From: Ananas comosus
Taxonomy: Eukaryota; Streptophyta; Magnoliopsida; Poales; Bromeliaceae
Assembly (NCBI RefSeq): GCF_001540865.1
Contig: NC_033639.1
Span: forward strand, 10,714,432-10,778,431
DNA: 64,000 nt
Direction of reading: 5' to 3'
This document shows, in pieces, positions 11,288 through 23,869 of the stretch (the stretch's first letter is position 1; every line of letters begins with the position of its first letter). The notes beneath the pieces are model-generated. The model had not been told where the DNA came from. It made no database searches and worked only from the letters and a program-made list of their open reading frames with translations. The position numbers and the translations under genes are program-made.

Positions 11288-12363
11288 ATGGCCGTTGAGG
11301 AGGAGGGGAAGGGGTGGGGGCTGTGTCGGATTCCCTTCTGGGGCGGAGGCGGAGGCGGGGGCGGAGGCGGAGGCGGAGGAGCAGGGGGGAGGAGGGGAGG
11401 AGGGGGCTCCTCGTCGTCGTCGAACGCGTCGTCGGCGAGCTTGACGCACCACCGCCGGGGGCCGGTGGAGGGCGGCGGTGGCGTCGTCGTCGCCGACGCG
11501 GAGGCGCGCCGACCCGGCGGGGGGAGCTCCGTTGTGTCGGTGGCGCGGTCGCTGATCCCCGCGAGGCGTCGCCTACGGCTCGATCCCCCCGCCAAACTCT
11601 ACTTCCCATGTAAGGGCTCGATTCCCTCCTCTCCTTCTTCTTCCTTTTCTTCTAATCCTCTTTCAATTTGTGGGTGTGTCGGGTTCCTCATCATCATCTC
11701 AATTGGGGTTTCAATTTGTGGGTGTGTTGGGCTCCTCCTCATCAACTCAACTGGGGTGGAAAAGGGGATCTTTTTTTGGGATCTTCGATTTGGTGGTTTG
11801 ATGATCCGGATGTGTTGAATTATGCCATCTTCTTACGTAACTGAAGCTCCTATTTAATTTGAGGCGTGATTTTAGTTTCCTTTGAAGAGGGAATCCTTCT
11901 TTCTTCGACTGATTTGTCTTTTATGGAGGATTGATATTTCTGAATTTGGAAGTTTGGGATCTATTTATGTTTTATTAATTTGTAGTGCTGTGCTCTCTCT
12001 TTTCCACGTCTTTCTTAGTAAAGTAACGAGGTACGTCACTGAAAACGTTGTTATGATCATGATTTTATGAATTTGATGTGAATTTGCTCCTATTTATGAT
12101 ACTTATTTCCATAGTTAACTGAAATTAGTTGATATGGACTTCTTTTGGTTAAGGAGAGCCAGTTCCTTTTGTGATTCTTGATAAGTTCTCTTCTTGTGCT
12201 TAGTCCCTTGCTAAAGTTGTAATTTTGCATCACTTCACCTGCGAACAGAAGCTGTAAGCAACTTCGCATAGTAGGTGTTATCTATTTACTGATTTAGATA
12301 ACTAATCTGGGCCAGTCCAAACCAAAATCTTACTTTTCCCTTCCACTCTTAAAAGTTTTTTTT

Positions 12364-12400
<37 letters not shown>

Positions 12401-15168
12401 CTATTTATGTGAATCCTTTCTACAAATGATCGAAATGCTTGTAGTTCTGCAGGTGTGTTAGAAGCGGCAATCATTTAGTGGCTATAATCCGATGAATTAC
12501 TGCTAACTTGATGGGTGCCATGTTTTTGTTATACTGTTTTTATAAGGAGAGAGATTATGTCCATTTGAACTTTATTATTTCAGTAGCATTAATCCTCTTA
12601 TGGGTTTATGTTGGGTTTATGTTGATTTCAGAGTTAGAGAAGTATTGGGTCGCCTTGGGTTTATGTTGATTTCTGTTCATTTTCTTGGTTGCTGTTATTA
12701 GCAACTTCTTGCAAATAGTTGCAATAACTGCTTCTCTTATTAATTAATTTTATTTATGGGTTTCACCTTGTGCTATTTTGCTTGTAATCATTTTTCAAGA
12801 TTAACCTGGTGTTAGTTCTCAATCTTATTTGCTTCCTTTTGTTTTAATTTCATGGTGAAGATGAACCTGGCAAACAGGTCAGAAGTGCTGTGAGGATAAA
12901 GAATACTAGCAAGTCCTATGTTGCATTCAAGGTGACTATATAAATACTATTTAATAACTCTTATCTGTTCATTGATTTCTGGAAGTTGAAGACTTTGGCA
13001 GTGGTGGCCGATGTTGCTGAGTAAATTTAGTAAATTTCTCGGTTGCCGACGATCAAATTCATATTACAACAAGCTGCTTTGACTTACTGCTTGTTTTCTG
13101 GCAATTTACTAGCTATTTCTGAAAGCTGATTACTTTATTGTTGTTATTTCTCCTTTAACCTATAAGCCTTACTGAAAAATGACTTGCGGTGCAATTTTTA
13201 GTTCCAAACAACTGCACCAAAGAGCTGTTTTATGCGTCCTCCTGGTGGTGTACTCTCTCCTGGCGAGAGTATTGTTGCAACTGGTACAGTATTTTCTGTC
13301 ATTGTTTATTCTTTGTGGAGAATCTGTGGAAAGAGAATTTAGATTATTATTTGATTTGTAGTCTTTTGGACAATAAATCATGACTCACTTATTCCTTTTA
13401 ATGCAGTTTTCAAATTTGTGGAGCATCCGGAGAACAATGAGAAGCCAATGGATCAGAAGTGTAAGGTTAAGTTTAAGATTATTAGCCTGAAAGTGAAAGG
13501 ACCTATGGAGTATGTACCAGAGTTGGTGAGCCCTCTTTTTGTTGCTAATTTAAACTATTTGAAGTTATGGTTCATTGTAATCTGTTAGATACTGGTTGTT
13601 TAGCTATTTGTTTTTGCACGCTAGTGGGGACTCTTGTTGCTAATTAAAACTCTTTGAAGTTATGGGTCGTTGTAATCTGTTAGATACTGGTTCTTTTAGC
13701 AATTTGTTTTTACATGTTAGTGGCATATCGCCTGTGGGTAATCAATTAGTTTATAGGATTGGTTAATTTTGAATTGATATAGCTTAACAGGTTATTTTCC
13801 GTGTACATACATTTGACATTGTTACTCTTTAACTTCATGCTGACTTTAACCTGTTGTGCCAGTAACAGAAATATTATTTGTAGTTAGGATATGCTACATT
13901 TTGATCCTTTACTCGTCGGCATGTTTATTTGAAATGTTTGAAGCTTTGACTGGTGGATAGATGATATGGATACACTTTGATGCATAGCGTGAAAATGCCT
14001 GCCTATATTGGGTTATAAAACTCAGCCTTATTTATGAATAGCAGTTCCTGCCTTGTATAAAATCGTTTCAGCCGTATTATAAACCATTTGATTTGGCATT
14101 TCATGCACACTCTTATGTTGATTCGTGCCAATTATGTATCTCTACTACAGTTTGATGAGCAGAAAGATCAAGTTGCTGTTGAGCAAATTCTGCGAGTTGT
14201 ATTCTTGGATGTGGATCGTCCAAGTCCTGTAAGTCATAATTACTCAGCATTTATTTCTTTTTCAATAGCCATATTTGATCTGGATTGTCTGTTGGCTAGT
14301 GCAAATCCATCTGAGTAACAAAATTGTCATGTAATGGAGCTTCAATTTGGTTTAGTGAAAACAGAAAATCACATGGCATGCATATCCAGATATATATTTG
14401 TTGGGATAAATATATTTTCATATCCTTCTTGGTCTTTCAAACGCTCTTTAGGAACTTTATTTTCCTTTTGTAACATGCAATAGTAGAAAGATTTAGTTAT
14501 CTTGGATTTTGTCTTAGAAACCTATATTAATTTACCCTATATATTGCTAAGGTTGAACATTTACATAATTTTGTGATCAGTTACAAGTTTCTAGTTGTAT
14601 TACTTGGAACTTTACTTGTCATATGAGGATATTCTGCATTAGCAGGATCCATCCGCATTTTTCTTTTTCTAGTTCAGTATCCAATTCGAATTAAGCATTT
14701 TTTATTCCAAAATAATTCAAAAATAAAGTAGATTTGTTATGGATCTCATAGTAAGACTTATGAAGATCTTTTCCTGGCAGCTTAAATGACCTTGAAACTC
14801 TAGTATATTACTTAGCCTATGAAATCAACGCGGCTAGGTTAAAATATACAACACTGACCTTATGTCGTGATTGTGTGGTTGAAGCAAATGGATAAACTAA
14901 AGCGCCAACTTGCTGAGGCGGACGCAGCCCTAGAGGCACGCAAGAAACCTCCAGAAGACACTGGTTCTCGAATTGTTGGTGAAGGTCTTGTAATTGATGA
15001 ATGGGTAAACTCGATACTTCTTTAGACACTTATTTATACTCCTTTTCATGTTTAACCCCTCCGCACTAATATACTTTCCCCCCTCTCTCCTCAATTCATT
15101 CTCAGAAAGAACGAAGGGAAAGATATCTTGCCAGGCAGCAGGTTGAAGGGGTTGTTGATTCAGTGTAG
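11288..15168 (+). CDS. Vesicle-associated membrane-protein-associated (VAP) family protein, VAP4 type, 284 aa
   Basis: Exons: 11288-11609, 12861-12931, 13202-13283, 13407-13525, 14151-14228, 14885-15004, 15106-15168. The joined frame is exactly 285 codons with stop. The N-terminus is low complexity: a run of glycines near residues 18-31, then Ser- and Gly-rich sequence. The MSP (major sperm protein) domain follows from about residue 97 (LDPPAKLYFP, EPGKQVRSAVRIKNTSKSYVA, FQTTAPKSCFMRPPGGVLSPGESI, FKFVEHPENN). The tail is charged and coiled (MDKLKRQLAEADAALEARKK) and ends GEGLVIDEWKERRERYLARQ. This tail recalls the Arabidopsis VAP4-1/4-2/MAMI group (from memory). MSP domains bind FFAT-motif partners at ER contact sites. 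I see no C-terminal membrane anchor, unlike VAP27-1 types. Confidence 0.93.
12360..12400. repeat. (TTG)n microsatellite in VAP4 intron 1
   Basis: About twelve TTG units follow a poly-T run inside the 1.25-kb first intron. Confidence 0.95.
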
Positions 15169-15523
15169 AGTGCAGTCTGCTTTTGTTGTAAACTTTGTAT
15201 CCTCTGTGTGCGGAGTAAGATGAGTTAGTCATGCAAAATGGTGGAAAAGGAAAAGAAGAAAACGAAATATTTGCCGCCCTTCCATCTTTATTTCAGGCTG
15301 GTTAGGTTGTTTCTTTTAAGGTTCGGTTTGGCAACAATAATGGGAATATTCTACTGTCATGAGCTGTTGAGATTTGTTTCACTTGATTTACACGAATGTT
15401 CATGTAGATAATGGATTTTTGCATATTTCCAATAAACATAGAAATGTTGTTAAATTTCTGGAACCACGTGCGCTGTTATAATTTATGTTTGTCACACCAA
15501 AACAAATGTTTGCTTAGGTTCTA
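15169..15523. other. VAP4 3' flank
   Basis: The presumed 3'UTR runs from the stop to about 15.44 kb (AATAAACA near 15431). No other feature is seen before the MITE target duplication at 15524. Confidence 0.5.
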
Positions 15524-15531
15524 TTTTTGAG

Positions 15532-16156
15532 TAGGGGTGGAACTGGGCCGGGCTTGGGTCGGGTATTACTATGCCCAAGCCCGGCCCAAAAAAAAATGTT
15601 GGGCTTCGGGTCGGGCTTTTACCTAATTTTTTAAAAAAATTAAGGCCCGGCCCAAGCCCAATGCCCAATACCCATCGGGTTTTGTGGAGGCCCATTTTAT
15701 GCATTTATCATATAATATATGAATACTTTTATTTGTATAAAATTAAAATAAAATACCTATTTTTAGTTTTATCACATCAAAGAAATTAATATCTAAGATC
15801 AAATATATCATAATATAGAACTAAATATTTTATTAATATATAATATATCCTCATATATATATAAGTACATATCATTAATAACAATATATACTATATATGA
15901 TATACTATATCATTTATTTCTTTTAATAGATAATTAATATATATAATTAAATATTTTATTTGATAATTAATATATCGGGCTTTTGGGTCGGGCTCGGGTC
16001 GGGCTTGGACATGCCCAAATAGGCCCAAAATTTTTTCGGGCCTAAATTTTTAAACCCGGCCCGAACCCAAAGTAGTATTTTTAATACCCAAAGCCCGGCC
16101 CAAATATGGCCCATCGGGCCGGGCCTTGTTTAGGCCCGGGCCCAGTTCCACCCCTA
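15532..16156. mobile_element. Non-autonomous hAT-type element (MITE), 625 bp, with 8-bp TSD
   Basis: Terminal inverted repeats TAGGGGTGGAACTGGGC (left) and GCCCAGTTCCACCCCTA (right) are exact. Both ends are flanked by TTTTTGAG (15524-15531 and 16157-16164). An 8-bp duplication and TAGGGGTG-type ends are hallmarks of the hAT superfamily. The subterminal regions are packed with GGGCCGGGC / GGTCGGGC motifs in both orientations, and the core is AT-rich with no transposase. Confidence 0.92.
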
Positions 16157-16164
16157 TTTTTGAG

Positions 16165-17290
16165 CGGTTTTGGGAAAAAAAATGTGACGTGTGAAAAGCG
16201 CCTTGTATCTCGTCGAATCAGCATTCGGCTATGTCCTGTCTAACTAGTACAATTTTTTTGTCCTTGAAAGGAAACTTAGAAGGATTAATTTATTAGCTAA
16301 AAGAGTTGTGGTACATAACTCAGGCTGTTTAACTTGCTGGCAGCTGTCATGTAAAATTGTTGTTTCTTGTGATGTAAATTTTTTGTTTAGTTCATACGAC
16401 CAAGGGGTTGTTTTATTGGTATAGTTCAGCTCTCTGCGGACGGTTATACTCGGTAAATTAAAGCGTATCTGAAAATAGAATGCTATTAGTTTTCCCTCTT
16501 TGTTGCACATTTTATCTTGCACTATTTAAATAATGATATAAATCCTCTATTACCCTAGGTGAATGAATGTAGTTTTGTTTGTTGCCTTGAGTTTTTTGAT
16601 TAAAATGGTCGTAGTTCAATGTAGTTTTGTTTGTCGTCTTCACTAACTTAAATTGAAAGTCACCATGCTCAATGCAGTTTTGTTTGTTGTCTTTTTATTA
16701 GTGTGAAGTCCCTTTGAGTTTGTGGTGATGTGAACTGAATGCAACTTAGATGTTTAAGCAGTTAGGTTTGCGGGGGAATCGTTATGAGGAACATCTTGAC
16801 AACCTCCGGTAGGCACGCGCTAATGAATAAAACTTTGATCTTTCATCATTGCCGNATTTATTATAAATAAAGTAATTCTAACCCATTATAAAGAAAGTAG
16901 AGTTTAGATTTTACTGTTTAATAAATTGTTTAGAGAAGGTTGAGTGTGGTGGAAGTCGAGTTCGGTACTTTAGAGCCGGAAGTCGAGAGTAGGTGAAGTG
17001 GAGCTCTAACGTAACTTGAGTTACATTATATTTTTCACTTACACCAAAACAAATAACGAAAGTGATGGAACTTGAGTTCCATCACTCCACTTACACCAAA
17101 ACAAACGGGCCGTAAGCGATACTCAGAATGTCCCCTGAAATTCTCTTTAATATTTAATATTCTAATTCTATTTTAACAATAATGTAACTCGTACAGCATT
17201 GGTGGGCATATCATCAGTGTTTGGGGTTCTCCTATAGGGTTATAGCAGCATTACTACTTGTACTACTAATAATAATTAGGAAAGAGGCAG
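16165..17290. other. Intergenic DNA with degenerate repeats
   Basis: It contains three loosely repeated tgtagttttgtttg-like stretches (16568-16690) and an N at 16855. At 17040-17115 a block has paired caccaaaacaaa motifs, a short inverted repeat (gatggaacttgagttccatc) and ends AACGGGCCG, as seen at transposon termini. I could not find its other end. Confidence 0.4.
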
Positions 17291-18440
17291 GCGAGTGCCA
17301 AATGATTGGAGTGACAACGAGGTCACGCATCATGCGACCCGTGACTTAATATGCGCATTCTATCTCCCTCTATGGTCTTTCGCTCTCCCTCGCTTGCGCC
17401 GTTCCGCTCAGCAGTCAACACACGCAGAGAGAGGAGCGTTCACCCCCCACTTCCCTCCCCGCATCGCAGCGCCAAGCGAGAGCCCTTCGCTCGCCTCTTC
17501 ATCCAATCACTTTGGCCAAACACCACCGGTTCGTGACCTCCTCCTCCTCCTCCTCCTCCTCCTCCCCAAATTTCTCTTCTGTTCTATTGGAAGAACCTCT
17601 CTTACTCTCTTTACGGATTACCCAAGGACTATTTTGATTTTGCTAGAGTTTCGTCCTTTTCTTTTTTATTTCTTTTCCCCTCTCTCTTTTTCTTACTAAA
17701 TTGCCATTTTTCCTTCCGAGAAAACTAAATTGCTACTTGATTCAACGATTCTTCCCGAACGTAAATAGAGAAGAACTGATGGATTCTTTCTTCCGTTTTG
17801 GCTCTGCCTTTTTGTTTGCCTCTTGGGTGTGATCTGCATCTGCTTGCATTTCATGATTTTAAGAAGAAACTGGAGAATTTGAGCAGTGATCTCTCCTCGC
17901 CAAGACACCCTCCTTTTTTTTTCTTAATTTATTTTGTTTTTAATCTGAGAAAATGCGTGTTCTGTACACATCATGTGTACATTTGCGCATGCGACGTACC
18001 AAAGGTCAAAAAGGCCAAAAAAAAAAAAAGAAAAAGAAAAAGAAAAACAACTGTGGCCATGTGGGGTCAATAGGACCCCAAAGCAGAAAACTAACAGCTT
18101 ATTTTTCTTCATCTTATTTTTGTTTTTTTTTCTTTTTCACATACAGAGTTTAAGTTGACCCTCCAAAACTGGCACCTTCGTACGAGTGATGCTATGGCTA
18201 CCAATTGTGTCCAAAATTTTCTGCAAAGTTATCAAAATGCCACATTTGAGTCTATTAAACTTTCTCTGATGGAAGTGTAGGAAACTCTGTGTACATCTCG
18301 TTCTCTGTTACCTATATGCATTTTATTTTCTGTAGCCACAATGCGCAATCTACGTTAACAGGTCCTTCCCTTCATTTGCACAGTTACTTTAATTAGCAAT
18401 TTCTACTTTACCGTGTATAGACTACAGAGCATGCGCATGC
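17291..18440 (+). other. GC-rich promoter/leader-like island without an identifiable gene
   Basis: From about 17340 to 17570 the DNA is GC- and CT-rich with a (CTC)n run at 17539-17565, resembling plant 5' leaders. The open frame there (17295-17699) is an unconvincing Pro/Ser/Leu translation. Downstream sequence is T-rich, with A-rich tracts at about 18016-18045. It may be the start of a noncoding transcript or a dead gene. Confidence 0.3.
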
Positions 18441-18462
18441 TTTAAAACTACCTCTTGATTTT

Positions 18463-18620
18463 TTTTTTTTTAATTTTTTAAGAAATAGATAGCACGCTAT
18501 TCGTTTTGTTTATTTTATTTAGAAATAAACTAAGCTAGAAATGTGAATCAACTAGAATTCGAACCTAAGTCTCGGATACCAACTATCAAACCCTTTGCCA
18601 TTTGCTCTAGGAACAGTCGG
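18463..18620 (-). mobile_element. tRNA-derived SINE, copy 1, with target-site duplication
   Basis: On the minus strand the element starts CCGACTGTTCCTAGAGC, carries an A-box-like TGGCAAAGGG and a B-box GGTTCGAATTC about 35 bp later, and ends TGCTATCTATTTCTT followed by an A-rich tail. It is flanked by an identical direct repeat taaaactacctcttgatttt (about 18443-18462 and 18621-18640). Pol III boxes, a short A-tail and a long TSD define a SINE. Confidence 0.9.
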
Positions 18621-18640
18621 TAAAACTACCTCTTGATTTT

Positions 18641-20052
18641 TGTAGGCATTATTCAGCTCAAAAACCTTTTTTTTTCTTTTTCTTTTTTTTTTTTTTTTTT
18701 TTTATGGGCATTAACTGAAAATTATGACTTCTGTTTTTTTAATAGCGATAATTCTCGAGAACAGCTGAAGGTAATCCGGTATATTCTGATATAGAGTCAT
18801 ATCTTCTTGATTACCAGGATGTTGTCTGATCCCTACAGTTTCCAAAGCAAAGAAAACAGGACAGCTGTAAATCTACTGTAGTGTAGAGTTGAATCTTTTT
18901 TACTTTCCAGATGCTTGGGGGATACTAAGTATCCTTCGTCAATCTCATTTGTGCCGGTTTGGTCTGAACTAGGATCTTCTAGTAAATAACCCAAGTAGAC
19001 AGTTTGTTAAGATGGAGCAAAATGGTAGGAACAGAACCAATCTCAACTAATCAAATTTACTTCTTAACGTATAAAGTAGGCCCTTTTTCGCTTCTCTCAT
19101 CATGGTTATTTTTTTATTTTTTAGGTTCAATTCGGAAAACTTAAGATGCAGAACTTTCTAAAGTGAAAAAAGGACTGATGCACCGTAGTCATACAGATTG
19201 CAGAATTGACTAATTCAGGTCTGTCAATTTTCCTTTGCTTTTCTCATCTGACTTCCATATTTTGATAAACTTAACATGGCTAAATACTAAATTATAAATG
19301 CAAAAAGCTTTTGCCTTTTTTCTCTTTCTTTTTTTTCTTATTTCCTTCATTCTCTTCTCAGTCAAGAAAGTTCATTATAGCATTATTTTCCGGAGAAATA
19401 TTAGCTAATCTAATATATTTTAAAACTACATTATTTGATTTTATAATTTTATCAGCATGATGCTAAAAAGCATGCCACGCATTCATTGCATGGCAATATG
19501 TTTAATTAGTTTTACTAAATATGATCACTTCTGTCCTTTTTGTCAATTACATTGCCCAGACTTATCAGATGAAAGTTTGTATTTGGTTTTAGATTTACGG
19601 AACAGACTTAAATTCCGCACGAAAACCATGATCCAAGTTTTAAAGGGTTTTGAGTGTTCTATATTTCCTCAGTTCTCAGCAGTTAAACGTTTTTTTTTTT
19701 CTTGTGATTACTCTTCGAGCCCATGTTTCAATTAGAACTACTCACAATAGAAAGATATCTGCAAGTTAATAAACAGTGCCGACCTTCGTTTTCATCTTCT
19801 TCACTGATAATGCTCAAATATAGATTTTTTCCCCCCCTTACAATCATCATCTTGCCAAGCTAAGAACACATACAATTCAAATGTTGGGGTCGACCCAGCG
19901 GGGACAAAAAAAAAGAAAAAAAACAAAATTAGTGGGTTTACTCAGTTCACTTCGATCCGAGAATTGAATACTTGAATTAGTACGAGGAGTCAATGAATGT
20001 GAACACCCACTTGGAATTGGGCAATTAGTCTTTTTTTTTTGAACGTACTCAG
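18641..20052. other. Intergenic DNA, no gene recognised
   Basis: It contains poly-T tracts (18668-18703) and mixed AT-rich sequence. The short frames show no domain or splice context. Confidence 0.6.
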
Positions 20053-20188
20053 TCAGTACTCACTAATAAATTGAAGGCGACATGGCATGCTGAGTCCAAC
20101 GGTGCGGGCGCCCCTCTTCCGCCACCCCAACCCCACCCGTCTCTGTCTAATTCCACCTAATATCTCGGCCACCAAATCTGCCTCCCAT

Positions 20189-20241
<53 letters not shown>

Positions 20242-21863
20242 CCTCTCTCTCTTTCTAATTACATGTTATATATCTACTCTCAAATTTATCTTTTTTATTT
20301 TTTAATTTTTAATTTTGTTCATTTATTTTTGCTCTACGACTTAAACTTAATTTTTATTAAATTGTGAACCGCAAGAGTAGGTCATTTAGAGAGGGGTATC
20401 TCAAAGAAAATTTTTTTGGCCTTTTGATAGATAATTAAGTAATTTTGCCTCACTCTCTCTCATCCGTTTTCTCTCTCCTCAAATCAATTATTCCAGTCTA
20501 ATTGATAAATCAAATTAATCAGACCGACCAAACTGATAAACTTAATCTGGATTTGTTCTATATATATTTATTTAATTTATCTACGGTCCTAATTTTATTT
20601 ACTCTATTGAAACTCTATGATAGAGATTTATTATACGCTTACAATTTAAATTGTACAATTTAAATTTATTTAGTTGCAAGTTTAAATTGCACTATATTGT
20701 TTAGATTGATATGAGGTTTTTATATACTATTTATATTTTACATTTCAAATTTATTTTCAGTTTAAATGTAAATTATAATATAAGATCTCATTATTTTGAA
20801 ATAATTTTTACTATTAAAAATTTGGATTAATTTAGCATGTACAATTTTATTCTAAGAATAAATTTGAATTATACCCTATATTTCCATTAATTAAATATTT
20901 TTATTTTGTTATTATGATTCAAAGTAATTTGGCCAGTGTATCGAATAGATAAAGAAAAATTATAGTAAATTTATTTTTTATTTTGTCCTAATTTTGTTTA
21001 AACCAAACGGAGAGTCCAAACCATTGTTATGAAAAAAAAAAAAAAAAAAAAAATNACAAACTGAAATTATTTACTAGTAAATCATAATGGTTTACTAATA
21101 AAAAAATAATTTACTTGTCAAATGAATGTGCATTCATATCATATCAATTTTGAGTTTACTCACATTTAAAATCTTTACATATTAAATATGTTGAAATTGA
21201 ATATTTACCCACATTCAAATTCTTTTAAGTAGTGATACAAAATTAATGTATAAATTAGTTAAATTGTAATTTTTTTTTAAAACATATCAAATATGTTGAA
21301 TTTGAATATTTATCTATATTTAAATTTTCTTAAATAGTGAAACAAAATTAATGCCTAATTAGTGTAATATTAAAATTTACTAAATAGTAATGCAATATTA
21401 TTATTACCTAAGTTAGTGGGAGGGATATTAATTCAATTTTTTTTGTAAATTCTGTGATATTTAAGTTCGAAAATGCCTGGATGTGAAGTTGTGTTTTTAT
21501 AACCTGCTGAAAGATGAAATTATAATTTCATGTTTTATTGTTCAACGGTTAAATATTTTTTTGTATAATTTATAAAATTAAGTAACTAATCATTTCTCCT
21601 TTAAAAAATTATCCGTCTGCAGCCGATACCTCTCCGGATAAGGGGTAACTAACCCACCCCTCTCCCGCCGTAACTCTCTCTCTTTCCAACGGCTCCTCTT
21701 TTTTTTTGGTTTTTTTCCCCCTCTGTACTCCTATAATTATATTATCCAGTACTGCTATGTATAATAAGAGATAAGCGATTCGGTATTGTCCTACTCACAA
21801 AAGATTACGACAGAACCCGGCCGGTTCGTCCAAACTCGTTTTTTATCTTCTTCTTCTTCTTCT
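20053..21863. other. AT-rich upstream region of the hexose transporter with CT microsatellite
   Basis: A (CT)n tract of about 40 bp runs from 20190. The rest is very AT-rich and includes a poly-A run ending at an N (21054). Two similar stretches at about 21165-21240 and 21288-21365 (atatgttgaa, then tgaatatttaccca-like sequence) look like a diverged tandem duplication. Confidence 0.5.
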
Positions 21864-21870
21864 TATAAAT
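21864..21870 (+). promoter_or_regulatory. TATA box of the hexose transporter gene
   Basis: TATAAAT lies 114-120 bp upstream of the ATG, after a (CTT)n stretch. This is a normal plant spacing for a short 5' leader. Confidence 0.5.
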
Positions 21871-21983
21871 ATTATTACTATTTGCCCGGTTACTTTACTT
21901 CTCTATCAAATAATAAAGGTTCTACCTACTAATTAACGGTCACCTTTTTCCGTCCAGCGCCAATTGTAGGTGGCAGGAAAACA

Positions 21984-23831
21984 ATGGCGGGCGGGTTTAG
22001 CGTGCCGGACGGCGGCAAGGAATATCCGGGCAAGATGACGCTCTTCGTCTTCCTCGCCTGCCTCGTCGCCTCCTCCGGCGGCCTCATCTTCGGATACGAC
22101 ATTGGCATCTCCGGTAAACGACTCGTGTACTCTGCATTGTCCTCGAGCTATATATGCATGTCTTAGAATATTGCTTGCTTGATTTGCCAGTAAGTAATTG
22201 GCGCATGCAGCAGCCTTAATTTGCCTAGTTAATCTTTTGTTTCTCTTTAGGGGGAGTGACGTCCATGGATCCCTTCTTATTAAAATTTTTCCCCGATGTG
22301 TATCACGAGGAGAAATTGCAAAAGTCGACGAGCCAGTACTGCAAGTTCAACAGCCAGCTGCTGACGACCTTCACGTCGTCACTGTATCTGGCGGCTCTGG
22401 TCGCGTCCTTCTTTGCATCCACCGTCACGAGGCTGCTCGGCCGCAAGCCCTCCATGTTTTGCGGCGGCCTCGTCTTCTTGGCCGGATCCGTCATCAACGG
22501 GGCGGCTAAGGACGTCGCCATGCTCATCATTGGACGAATCTTTCTCGGTATCGGCATCGGTTTTGCCAGCCAGGTAACTGATCTATTATTTTTTGTTCTT
22601 CTAATTAGTTTACTCCTTGTAATAGTGCGGATAAACTTTGATGATGCTTGGTAGTAATTGGGTTTACCGGCTAGAGATTGTTTTCGTGCTATAGTTTTTT
22701 CTTTTACGTACCTTTTTTTTTTTGTTTTGTTTTGTTTTGTTTTGTTTTGAATGGTCTGTCGACTTCTGTTTTATTTGAAAGTCTTCAGTCTAGTGTGGAT
22801 GAATGTTGTTGAACTTTTCCGAATTAAAAACGTACTCTCTGCTTTGCACCAACGCAGTCGGTGCCACTATACCTGTCGGAGATGGCTCCAGCGAGGCTCC
22901 GTGGCATGCTGAACATCGGCTTCCAGCAGATGATCACAGTTGGCATCCTCATTGCCAATATCATAAACTACGGGACGGCCAAGATCGAAGGAGGGTGGGG
23001 GTGGCGCGTCAGCCTGGGTCTGGGTGCAGTCCCCGCCATTATAATGACCGCGGGCTCGCTGCTACTCCCTGACACCCCAAACTCCCTCATCGAGCGCGGC
23101 CACACTGACGAGGCCAAGTCCATGCTCTGCCGCATTCGTGGCACCGAGGATGTGCAGGCAGAGTTTGTCGACCTTGTGGCTGCCAGCGAGGCCTCGAAAG
23201 CTGTCAAGCACCCATGGTCTACCCTCAGGCAGAGGTCGTACCGCCCCCAGCTCGTCATGTCCCTACTCATTCCGGCCTTTCAGCAGCTTACAGGAATCAA
23301 TGTCATCAACTTCTACGCCCCCGTGCTCTTCAAGACCATCGGCTTCGGCTCCGAGGCCTCCCTCATGTCGGCCGTCATCATTGGCTTTTTCAAAGTTGCA
23401 TCTTGCCTGATCTCCATCTTTGTGGTTGACAAGCTCGGGCGCCGTCCCCTCCTGATTGAGGGTGGCTTACAGATGATCTTCTTCCAGGTACGTCCACGCA
23501 GGACAAAAGTTCTCTCAGGAGATGCTTTGATAAATTGAGTTGGATACCCTTCATTCTTAGTAATACTTCCAATTCAACCATTTGACTAATTTTCTTTTTT
23601 GAAAAACAAATAAGCATGAGCAATTCACTTGACAGTGGGAACAGAATGTTAAGCGCATAGACCAATATCGGGGGAGGTCCTCATATACTTTTGTTCCCAT
23701 GTCAGCATCATCAATTGATGCTTATGAGAAGGTGTGATATGTTTGGATATCGGAAGAAGTTTTCCAGTGATACCGATAACTTACGCAGTACTCATAATCA
23801 TGTCTTTCCGTGATATAATTCCATCTACACA

Positions 23832-23869
<38 letters not shown>

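Noticed and set aside
10829..11613. Several long antisense and shifted frames over VAP4 exon 1
   Set aside because: They are by-products of GC-rich repeats; only the 11288 frame joins correctly to the MSP-domain exons.
16568..16690. Tandem tgtagttttgtttg repeats as an element
   Set aside because: Units are irregular and too diverged to define a period or boundary.
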